From assembly GCF_003865135.1 (NCBI RefSeq), contig NZ_BHZC01000001.1:1178001-1242000 (forward strand): a stretch of 64,000 nt of DNA, in the 5' to 3' direction. Shown here in pieces: positions 52,745-60,733 of this stretch. The position numbers were made by a program, and so were the translations under genes. The notes under the pieces were generated by a model. The model was not told the origin of the DNA. It was given only the letters and a program-made list of their open reading frames with translations, and ran no database searches. This DNA is from Streptomyces chrestomyceticus JCM 4735. GTDB taxonomy: Bacteria; Actinomycetota; Actinomycetes; Streptomycetales; Streptomycetaceae. How positions within the stretch are numbered: position 1 is the first letter of the stretch; the number at the start of each line of letters is the position of its first letter.

Positions 52745-54213
52745 CAGGTTCCTTCCGCTTTTCGGGGCCCGTCGGGCCGCTGTCCGGCCGCCTCGGGCCG
52801 GTCCTTCGGGCCGGTGTTCTCCCCCGGTCCCCCCGATCCCCCCGGTTTCCCCGTTTTGCCGGATTCACCCGGCGCTGTCGGCTCGTCCACCGGTATGCGG
52901 GCCAGCTCCGGCGCCGCCGTGTCCAGCGGCACCGACCAGGAGCGCACCAGGCCGAGCTGGACGCCCTGGCGCGGCAGGGCCGCGTCCAGCAGCCAGTCGG
53001 CGGCGACCCGGACCCGGTTGCCGGGCATCGCCATCAGGTGGTAGCCGCGGGTCACGGCGTTGGCGACGGGGCCGGACAGCGGGACGTGCAGCGGGTTGGC
53101 GGCGGCCTGCACCCCGCCGAGGTCGACCATGAAGCCCAGGTCGTGGTGTTTGTAGGCGCGCGGCTCGCCCTGCCCGTAGGAGGCGGCGACGTTGTGGGCC
53201 GCGACCTTGCCCTGGCGCTGCGCGTGCTGGGCGGTCATCGGCGTCGTCTCGCCCGGCCGGGTCAGGTCCGGTACGGCGGCGGCGTCGCCGCAGGCGAGCA
53301 CCTCGGGGTGGCCGGGTACGGCGAGGAACTCGTCCACGCACAGCCGGCCGCGTTCGGTGGGCAGCCCCAGCGACTCGACCAGCGGGTCCGGCCGGACGCC
53401 GACGCACCAGATCAGCGAGCGGGTGTCGACGGACGTGCCGTCGTCCAGGAGGACCCCCTCGGCGGTGGCCTCCTTGACGGAGGTCTTGGTACGGATCTCG
53501 ACGCCGCGTTTGCTGAGCACCCGGTGCGCGGTGCGCGACAGTCGGTGGTCCAGTTCGGGCAGCACCCGGTCGGCGAGGTCCAGCAGGATCCAGCGGGGCT
53601 GCGGCTCGCCGCGCAGCCCGGCGTTGCGGCGGGCCAGCGACCGGGTGAACGTCACGCCGTGCGCGGCGACTTCGGTCCCGGTGTAGCCCGCGCCGACCAC
53701 CACGAAGGTCGTCCGGGCAGCCCGCTCGGCCGGGTCCTCGGCGGCGCCCGCCAGCTCGATCTGGCGGGTCATGTGGTCCCGCAGGTACAGCGCCTCGGGC
53801 ATGCCGCGGAAGCCGTGCGCGTGCTCGGCGACGCCCGGGACGGGCAGCAGCTTGTTGACGCTGCCGACGGTCAGTACGAGCCGGTCGTAGCCGAGCGAGC
53901 CGGTGCGGCCCTCCGGGTCGGTGTACTCCACCCGGCGGCGGTCCAGGTCGACGCCGCCGACCTGGCCGAGCACCAGCCGGACGTCCGGGAGGGTGCCGGT
54001 CAGCGACACCGAGACCCGGCGCGGCTCCAGGATTCCGGCGGACACCTCGGGCAGCAACGGCAGATAGAGGAAGTAGTCGTTGGGGTTGATCAGCACGATC
54101 TCCGCGGCACCGCGGGCCTTCTTGGCGAGCGTGCGGGCGCATTCGTACCCGGCGAAGCCCGCCCCCACGATCACCACGCGCGGCCGCCTCCCGTTACGGG
54201 CCTCCGCCACCAT
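52744..54213 (-). CDS. NAD(P)/FAD-dependent oxidoreductase, type II NADH dehydrogenase-like
   Basis: 489 residues. FAD motif VVIVGAGFAGYECARTLAKK, NAD motif FVVVGAGYTGTEVAAHGVTF and the third FAD motif VLACGDAAAVPDLT define NDH-2-type enzymes. TAQHAQRQGKVAAHNVAA is typical. The C-terminal 40 residues are Pro/Gly/Lys-rich and probably disordered. It is translationally coupled to transketolase. Quinone reduction at the membrane face is expected but unproven. Confidence 0.88.
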   Translation of the reverse strand: MVAEARNGRRPRVVIVGAGFAGYECARTLAKKARGAAEIVLINPNDYFLYLPLLPEVSAGILEPRRVSVSLTGTLPDVRLVLGQVGGVDLDRRRVEYTDPEGRTGSLGYDRLVLTVGSVNKLLPVPGVAEHAHGFRGMPEALYLRDHMTRQIELAGAAEDPAERAARTTFVVVGAGYTGTEVAAHGVTFTRSLARRNAGLRGEPQPRWILLDLADRVLPELDHRLSRTAHRVLSKRGVEIRTKTSVKEATAEGVLLDDGTSVDTRSLIWCVGVRPDPLVESLGLPTERGRLCVDEFLAVPGHPEVLACGDAAAVPDLTRPGETTPMTAQHAQRQGKVAAHNVAASYGQGEPRAYKHHDLGFMVDLGGVQAAANPLHVPLSGPVANAVTRGYHLMAMPGNRVRVAADWLLDAALPRQGVQLGLVRSWSVPLDTAAPELARIPVDEPTAPGESGKTGKPGGSGGPGENTGPKDRPEAAGQRPDGPRKAEGT

Positions 54214-54367
54214 CTGCGTCTCCTCTCACCTCGGGGTCCTGCCCTGATCGGCCCGGGTGCCCGCATTCCGCGCGGGTATGTACGCCGTACGGCCCAGTCC
54301 GGCCGTGCCGGACGCCGTTCGGCCACCTGCGCCGGCGCGGGGACCGCGCGGCGGTTGCCGGGGCCGC

Positions 54368-55354
54368 TCAGTCCGGCAGCGCGAGCAGCACCCGCCCCGG
54401 CGTCCCCGGGCGTTCGACGGCTTCGTGCGCGGCGGCGATCTCGTCGAGAGGGTGCACGGCCGCGACCGGGTAGCGCAGCGCGGACGCGGCGGCCGCCGCG
54501 GTGATGTCGGGCAGGGCCAGCCGTACCGCTTCCCGGGGGAAGTCGTCGTACCCGAGCAGCCGGACGGTCGCGTTCTTGAAGGCCAGCGGCCAGAAGGGCA
54601 GCGCGGGGGCGGGCTCGTGGGTGGCGTAGGCGGCGAGGGTGCCGCCCGGGGCGAGCAGGCGCGCGTCGAGGGCGGCGTTGGCGTCGAAGGCGACCTCGAC
54701 GACCCGGTCGGCGCCGCGTCCCCCGGTCAGCGCCAGCACCGCGTCCACCACGTCGTCCCCGGCGCACACGGCGCGGTCCACGCCCAGCTCCCGTAGCGCG
54801 GCGACCTGGCCGGGGCGGCCGACCGTGCCGATGACCTGCGCGCCCGCCCGCCGCGCCAGGACGGCCGCCGCGCGGCCGACGCTGCCCAGGGCACCCGCCA
54901 CCACCACTGTCCGCCCGGCCACCGGGCCGTCCACGAACACCGCTCGGTGCGCGGTGATGCCGGGAATGCCCAGGCAGGCGCCCTGTTCGGCGGAGACGGT
55001 GTCGGGCAGGGCGCCGACGCAGCCCTCGGGGACGACCGTGTACTGGGCGGCGGTCCCGTACGGGCGGTAGCTCTGGGCGTACGAGCACCAGGCGCGGCGG
55101 CCGATCCAGGCGGCCGACACCCCGTCGCCGACCGCGTCCACCACCCCCGCCCCGTCGCTGTGCGGCACGGTGCGCGGGAAGGCGGGCGCGGCGGACCCCA
55201 GCCACACCTGCCGTTTCTTCACGTCCCCGGGATTGATCCCGGAGAACGCCAGCCGGATGCGCAGTTCCCCGGGTCCCGGCTCGGGTGTGGGCAGCTCTCC
55301 CACCTGGAACACCTTTCGGGCCGGGCCCCTGTTCTCGTACCAAGCGGCGCGCAT
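54368..55354 (-). CDS. NADPH:quinone oxidoreductase-type MDR enzyme (second copy in window)
   Basis: 328 residues of the zinc-free MDR family: FSGINPGDVKKRQVWLG, ACLGIPGITAHRAVFVDG, nucleotide motif VAGALGSVGRAAAVLARRAGA, and a closing HPLDEIAAAHEAVERPGTPG. It diverges from the sugar-oxidation operon across 92 bases, which may contain a shared control region. Confidence 0.9.
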   Translation of the reverse strand: MRAAWYENRGPARKVFQVGELPTPEPGPGELRIRLAFSGINPGDVKKRQVWLGSAAPAFPRTVPHSDGAGVVDAVGDGVSAAWIGRRAWCSYAQSYRPYGTAAQYTVVPEGCVGALPDTVSAEQGACLGIPGITAHRAVFVDGPVAGRTVVVAGALGSVGRAAAVLARRAGAQVIGTVGRPGQVAALRELGVDRAVCAGDDVVDAVLALTGGRGADRVVEVAFDANAALDARLLAPGGTLAAYATHEPAPALPFWPLAFKNATVRLLGYDDFPREAVRLALPDITAAAAASALRYPVAAVHPLDEIAAAHEAVERPGTPGRVLLALPD

Positions 55355-55446
55355 ACCGGCACGATACGGCGTCTGCCGACGGCGTGGACAACCCCCGCCG
55401 CGCGCAATACTTTCAATGGCACCTCAAGCCGTCCCGGAGGTGCGCG

Positions 55447-56517
55447 GTGAAGATCGAGGTCATCGAGAAGGACGATCAGTACATTCTCAATCACTGCACC
55501 AAATACCTCGCCAGGGAAAGCCGGGACGCGCGCCATGATTTCGGCCAGTACGCGCCGGGCGACGAGCGTGCGGCGATCTGTGAGGCATGGCGTTTCCCGG
55601 TGGTCGACGCGCACTGGGACGGGGTGTCGGCGGCCGGTTCGTACCCGTACAACGACGTGACGTTCGTCTACGACGGCCGCCGCACCGCCCCTGCCTCGGT
55701 GGCCGTACTGGGCACCTTCGGGCCGCTGCACTCGCCGGTGCCGCTGCGTCCGCTGGTGTTCGCGGGCGAGCCGACCGGCTTCTCCGCGACCACCGTGCGC
55801 GTCCCGAAGGGGCAGGTCCACACGTACAAGTTCGCGGTGGACGGGGTGTACACGCTCGACCCGGTCAACCCGCAGCGCACCGTCCTGGACAACGGCGAGC
55901 CGTGGTCCCGCTTCTTCACCGACGCCTGCACCGTGCCGCTGTCGCTCAGCCGCACCGAGCGCGACCTGCTGGGCCGGCTGGTGTGCCACCTGCTGCCCTT
56001 CCGGCTCGACGAGAACCGGCGGCTGATCCGCGGGGTGTACGAGTCGCTGGACCGCGCGCGCCGGGACGAGGAATTCCCGCTGGCCTATCTCCTGGACGAC
56101 GAGGTGGGCACGGTCAACTACATCGACAAATTGATCGCCCGCCAGGAACAGCACCATGCCGATGATTACCACATCTGCCTCAAAATCATCGGGGAAATCA
56201 TCCGGTCCCGTTTCGGCGGACTCGATCCGGCGGCCGCGCCCGCGGATCTGTACGCGGATCTCTACCGGCAGATGGAAACCGAAAAGGTGGACGGCTGGGA
56301 CTACTCCCGTTACGGAAGTCCGCGGTTCTTCCTGCTGCTCCTGCGGCGGCATGCGATGACCGGTGCCTTCGTGCACCCGAAACACGGCGGGAATTCCGGT
56401 GCGGCGGGCTGGATGTATCTGGAGAGCCGCTTCCGGGACGCGCGGGACGGCACGCTCTTCGACTGGCGGCGGGCGCTGGAGTCGCCGCTGGGCCACAACA
56501 CCGACTACCGCGGCTGA
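55447..56517 (+). CDS. CBM48-like plus gluconate 2-dehydrogenase subunit 3-like protein
   Basis: 356 residues from GTG 55447 with GGAGG eight bases upstream. After an N-terminal region of about 60 residues, 65-160 look like a glycogen-binding/CBM48 or AMPK-beta-type beta-sandwich (DVTFVYDGRRTAPASVAVLG, VHTYKFAVDGVYTLDPVNPQ). Residues about 165-330 resemble gluconate-2-dehydrogenase subunit 3 (LLGRLVCHLLPF, FPLAYLLDDEVGTVNYIDKL, HHADDYHICLKIIGEIIRSR, FFLLLLRRHAMTGAFVHPKH). Subunit 3 normally pairs with the GMC subunit, which follows by 10 bases. No Tat signal is seen, unlike periplasmic relatives. Linking a glucan-binding module to this subunit is unusual. Confidence 0.7.
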   Translation: MKIEVIEKDDQYILNHCTKYLARESRDARHDFGQYAPGDERAAICEAWRFPVVDAHWDGVSAAGSYPYNDVTFVYDGRRTAPASVAVLGTFGPLHSPVPLRPLVFAGEPTGFSATTVRVPKGQVHTYKFAVDGVYTLDPVNPQRTVLDNGEPWSRFFTDACTVPLSLSRTERDLLGRLVCHLLPFRLDENRRLIRGVYESLDRARRDEEFPLAYLLDDEVGTVNYIDKLIARQEQHHADDYHICLKIIGEIIRSRFGGLDPAAAPADLYADLYRQMETEKVDGWDYSRYGSPRFFLLLLRRHAMTGAFVHPKHGGNSGAAGWMYLESRFRDARDGTLFDWRRALESPLGHNTDYRG

Positions 56518-56527
56518 GGAGGACGGC

Positions 56528-58335
56528 ATGGACGGGGAGAGCGCCGGAGTCGTCGTCATCGGCAGCGGCGCGGGCGGCGCACCGCTCACCCATACGCTCG
56601 TACGGGCCGGCCACCGGGTGGTCGTCCTGGAGAAGGGGCCGCTGCTGCGCACCCAGGCGCAGAGCCCCACCGGCCTGTCGGACTTCAAGCGCGACGAGTG
56701 CTTCGCCACCGGGTCGGAGAAGCGCATCACCGTGCCGGGCGTGGCCAACACCGGCGAGTCGTTCTACTCCAGCCACGTGGAACCGGACCTGAACGACGAG
56801 CCGCACGTCTACCGCGACAGCGACGGCCGGGACCGGGTCACCATCGAGGGATACACCGCCCAAGTGGTGGGCGGCGGGACCCAGTTGTACGGCGGTGTCT
56901 CCCCCGCTTCACCCCCGAGGACCTGCGGCTGGCCACCCTCAACGCGCCGCGCGGCGACCTGCGCGACGACCCGGGCGGCGACGTGCGCCGGGAGGCCCGT
57001 GACTGGCCGTTGGACTACGCCGCGCTGGAGCCGTACTACACCAAGGCCGAGGAGCTGGTCGGCATCAACGGGACCTGGGACGGCCAGGCCAAGGCCCCGT
57101 CCCAGGACCGCTACCAGCCGCCTCTGGAGCCCAACCCGATCAGCGCGTACGCGGCCGCCGGCATGGACGCGCTCGGCATGCGCCGCTACCGCACCCCGCT
57201 CGCGGTCATCACCCGCGACCACGCGCCCAGCGGCCGTACCGCGCCCGCCGACGCCGACACCGTCAAGACGGCGTTCGTCAACCGCTACGGCGACCCGCTG
57301 GGCCTGAAGTCCAACGCCTGGGTGTCGCTGCTGGCGCCGCTGCGCGAGGTGGACGGCGGCGGCGCCCTGGACCTGCGGGCCAACTGCACCGTCACCCATC
57401 TGGAGGCGGACGGCCCGCGCGTGACGAAGGTGCACTACCGCGACCCCGGCGGCCGCCCGCGCACGCTCACCGCCGGCACCGTCGTCGTGGCCTGCTCGGC
57501 CATCGAGTCCGTACGGCTGCTCCAGCTCTCCGGGCTGCTCGACCCGGCCTTCGACAAGCGCGTCAACGCCAACGGCCTGCTGGGACGCTACTTCCTGACG
57601 CACTGCTTCGGCGGCGCGCAGTGCGTCGTGCCGGACCGCTCGGACAAGTCCAAGACGCTGGACTCGGACTGGGCCACCGACCACTGCGCGCGCCCCGAGT
57701 GGTTCCGCGCCCAGGGCCTGTGGGCGGGCGGCGTGATCTACAACAACACCTCCGACGGCGCCCTGCCCATCTCCCTGGCCCGCACCTGGCACGCGATGGA
57801 CATGGACAACATGTGGAAGGGCTACCTCTACGACACGGGCATCGTCGGCGACGGCTTCGAGGACTACCTGGAGGAGAGCTTCGGGCGGCGCCTGTCGGTG
57901 GCGTTCATGGCCAACCAGGTGCCGCAGCGGGAGAACCGCATCGAGCTGCACCCGAGCGTCAAGGACAAGTGGGGCCGCCCGGTCGCGTACATCATCAAGA
58001 CCTGGCACCCGCACGACCGGGCGCTGATGGACGCGCTCGCCGAGCAGTGCCGGCAGATCCTGGTGCGCGGCGGTGACGTGCGCGACGTCAGCTCGGGTTC
58101 GGTGGGCGGTTCGGTGGTACGGATCGCCAACCACGTACTGGGCGGCGCCCGGTTCGGCGCGGACGCCGCGGACTCCGTCCTCGACCCCGACTGCCGGGCC
58201 TGGAACTTCGACAACCTCTACGTCACCGACGGGGCGTTCATGCCGACCTCGGGCAGCGCCAACCCGACGCTGACCATCGAGGCGAACTCCTTCCGCGTCG
58301 GCGACGTGCTGCTCGACAGGGTCGGGAGGACGTGA
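56528..58335 (+). pseudogene. GMC oxidoreductase (gluconate 2-dehydrogenase large-subunit-like), frameshifted
   Basis: The N-terminal FAD motif VVIGSGAGGAPLTHTLVRAG and VLEKGPLL are in one frame from ATG 56528. From about 56905 the protein continues in another (RFTPEDLRLATLN through SGSVGGSVVRIANHVLGGA and the C-terminal FMPTSGSANPTLTIEANSF). The C-terminal His-Asn pair typical of GMC active sites is intact. Adding one C to the C5 run (56894-56898) gives YGGVSPRFTPEDLRLATL and a normal 602-residue enzyme. Catalysis would be FAD-dependent oxidation of a sugar alcohol or hemiacetal carbon. No signal peptide. Sequencing error is a serious possibility. Confidence 0.85.
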
Positions 58336-58336
58336 C

Positions 58337-59467
58337 ATGGACAGCCGCTTCGACGATGTCTTCACCCACCCCGAGAACGAGATCTTCCGCGTCGTCTTCT
58401 ACCCGGACCGGATCTACCACGCCCGCTACCTCAACGCGACCCGCTCCTCCCGCTACCGCTACTACGTCGCCGAGGTGCGCGGCTCGGCGGACGGCACCGC
58501 CATCAAGGGCGACGTCTTCCTCGGCGGCACCAAGCTGTGCCCGATGCTGCGCATCGAGTACTCCGGCATCCGGCTCGTGGAGCAGGCCAGGGAGTTCAAC
58601 CGGCGCCTGGGACCCCGTACGAAGGCGTGGCTGAAGGTCACCGGCGAGGACCCGGCGGACTCCGCCGAAGCCATCGTCACGCTGCACTGGGACCCGGTGA
58701 TCGGCGCGTACGCGGCGGAGATCTGGGAGACGCTGGAGCCGCCGGACGGCACCGCGCACGACCACCGGGTGCTGCCGCTGATGGGCCGTAACGCGCCCAT
58801 CACCCGCGTACCGCAACTGTCCCCGCTGCTCGGCTCGGTCTCCGAGGTGGCGATGGCCTTCCGTGAGGACGGCGTGCTGTACCCGACGGGCCAGCGGCTG
58901 GGCAACCCGCAGTGGGACAACGCCTACCTCCGCTCCCACCAGGAACCGCGTACGCAGGAGCCCAGCGACCCCCGCAACACCGTCGCCGACAGCAACTACC
59001 TCCTCGACTTCCAGCGCGGCTTCTTCATCCCGGACGCCTCCCAGATCACGCCGGTCAACTACCGCAACGCCATGACCGACGAGGGCAATCCGGAGCGCCG
59101 GGACGACAACATCGTGCAGATGCGCTGGCTGTTCCAGCGCGAACTCGGCAGCGACCTGGTGTTCTTCCACGAGGTGACGGTGCCGCCGGGCGCGGTGGAG
59201 GGCACCCACCGGCACATCGGCTCGGAGGAGCTGTACTACGTCGTCTCCGGCACCGGCACCGCGTACATGAGCGACGGCGACGACCCGACGACCGCCGCCT
59301 ACCCGCTGGTCGAGCGGCCGGTCTTCGGCGTCGGACCGGTCAAGTGCCGTGAACTGCCGGTCAAACCGGGCAGCGTGCTCTACACCAAGAGCGGCGGCGT
59401 GCACGGCATCCGCAACCCGGGCACCGAGCCGCTGAAGTTCGTCGCGTTCCTCTACCACACCACCTGA
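58337..59467 (+). CDS. Cupin-domain protein with unassigned N-terminal region
   Basis: 376 residues. The C-terminal cupin shows His291-x-His293 and Glu297/298 in GTHRHIGSEELYYVVSGTGT, and His356 in SGGVHGIRNPG, a full metal-binding set. The first 260 residues are strand-rich and match no family I recognise (FRVVFYPDRIYHARYLNATR, TLHWDPVIGAYAAEIWETLE). It starts one base after the GMC stop, so coupling is likely. A metal-dependent sugar isomerase, lactone-opening or oxygenase role are all possible. Confidence 0.65.
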   Translation: MDSRFDDVFTHPENEIFRVVFYPDRIYHARYLNATRSSRYRYYVAEVRGSADGTAIKGDVFLGGTKLCPMLRIEYSGIRLVEQAREFNRRLGPRTKAWLKVTGEDPADSAEAIVTLHWDPVIGAYAAEIWETLEPPDGTAHDHRVLPLMGRNAPITRVPQLSPLLGSVSEVAMAFREDGVLYPTGQRLGNPQWDNAYLRSHQEPRTQEPSDPRNTVADSNYLLDFQRGFFIPDASQITPVNYRNAMTDEGNPERRDDNIVQMRWLFQRELGSDLVFFHEVTVPPGAVEGTHRHIGSEELYYVVSGTGTAYMSDGDDPTTAAYPLVERPVFGVGPVKCRELPVKPGSVLYTKSGGVHGIRNPGTEPLKFVAFLYHTT

Positions 59468-59479
59468 GGCGGTCCCGCG

Positions 59480-60733
59480 ATGCCCAAGATCGTGCACACC
59501 GACTCGGTCTTCCGCGTCGACCCGGTCAAGCCCCCGGACTACGCGGAGGCCAACCCGCTGCTGAAACTGCTGGGCCTGGTCGAGCGCACCCGGTTCGCCG
59601 CCGAACGCGAACTGTACGAGCCGGACTCGCTCCAGCACCTGTTCCCGCTGCGCACGCTCCAGCTCTACGGGCCCGCCTCCCCCGACCAGGACCAGCTCGA
59701 CCCGGCGCAGCAGGACGACAAGACCGACTTCCAGAAACAGAACGTCCGCGACTTCACCCTCGCCGACACCCGGGCGGTACGTGGCTGGGCCGAGATCGGT
59801 GACTGGCGCGGCCCGTTCCTCCAACTGTCCTACCGGGGCGGCCCGGACTCCGCGCTGTGGCGCGAGGCCGGCCAGCTCGGCGACACCATCGGCTGCGTCC
59901 TCTCCGTCCAGGGCAGCCGCCCGCTGCCGGTGCGGGTGCCGTATGACGAGGAGACCGACTTCTACACCGTCGAGCTGTGGGGCCGGGTCGGCGACGGCCT
60001 CCGCGACCTCCTCGGCCCGCGCGGCCGGACGGCACTCGACTCCGGCCTGCTCCAGCCCCGCCCCGACCTCGTCACCGGCCTGGGCCAGGACTTCCTCCGC
60101 GACCAGATGACCAACCAGGACCTGCGGCTGGTCGCCCCGCGGCACGCCATGCACCCCGTCCTCCCCTGCTACCTCGACGTGCGCTGGACCGCGAGCCCCG
60201 ACGGCGCGGGCCCGGCCGACCCGCCCTCCGGCTCGGTACGCCTCGGCTTCGAGATGAAGGTCCGCGGCTGGGACAACTACCTCGGCGTCGGCACCAGCCC
60301 CAACCCGCACGGGGGCGTCGGCTTCCTCGAATACCGCACGCTGTTCAGCGAGTACGGCCGCTGGGCGGGCACCGACGACCTGCGGCGCGCCCTGGAGCCG
60401 TACAACCTCGACGCGTACGGCAACAAGGGGCACGCGAGCGGCGACGTCGAACCCTTCCTCGCCGTCACCTACATGGACCTGCACGTCCTCGACCCGGCCT
60501 GCGGCATCGGTCTGCACCGGCACCGCGACAACCAGGAGGTCTTCCTGATGCTGGAGGGCGACGGGCTGATGGTGATCGGCGACTGGGCCGACTCCGGCAG
60601 CCGGGTGCGCTCCTTCGAGGTGCGCCGGCTGCCCGCCGGACACCTCGCCCTCCTCAAGGGCGGCAACCTGCACGGGCTGATGAACCCCGCCGACCAGCGG
60701 GCGTCCCTCTTCATGTTCGGCGGTTACGACTGA
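59480..60733 (+). CDS. Large cupin-domain protein, unrecognised family
   Basis: 417 residues. The C-terminal cupin has His346-x-His348 and Glu353 in GIGLHRHRDNQEVFLMLEGD, and His398 in KGGNLHGLMNP. Residues 1-325 are unfamiliar and include a highly charged segment (DQLDPAQQDDKTDFQKQNVR). It is only partly similar in layout to the preceding cupin protein: both have a long unknown N-part and one C-terminal metal site. The stop overlaps glgX as TGATG, so it is translationally coupled to a debranching enzyme. Confidence 0.6.
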   Translation: MPKIVHTDSVFRVDPVKPPDYAEANPLLKLLGLVERTRFAAERELYEPDSLQHLFPLRTLQLYGPASPDQDQLDPAQQDDKTDFQKQNVRDFTLADTRAVRGWAEIGDWRGPFLQLSYRGGPDSALWREAGQLGDTIGCVLSVQGSRPLPVRVPYDEETDFYTVELWGRVGDGLRDLLGPRGRTALDSGLLQPRPDLVTGLGQDFLRDQMTNQDLRLVAPRHAMHPVLPCYLDVRWTASPDGAGPADPPSGSVRLGFEMKVRGWDNYLGVGTSPNPHGGVGFLEYRTLFSEYGRWAGTDDLRRALEPYNLDAYGNKGHASGDVEPFLAVTYMDLHVLDPACGIGLHRHRDNQEVFLMLEGDGLMVIGDWADSGSRVRSFEVRRLPAGHLALLKGGNLHGLMNPADQRASLFMFGGYD

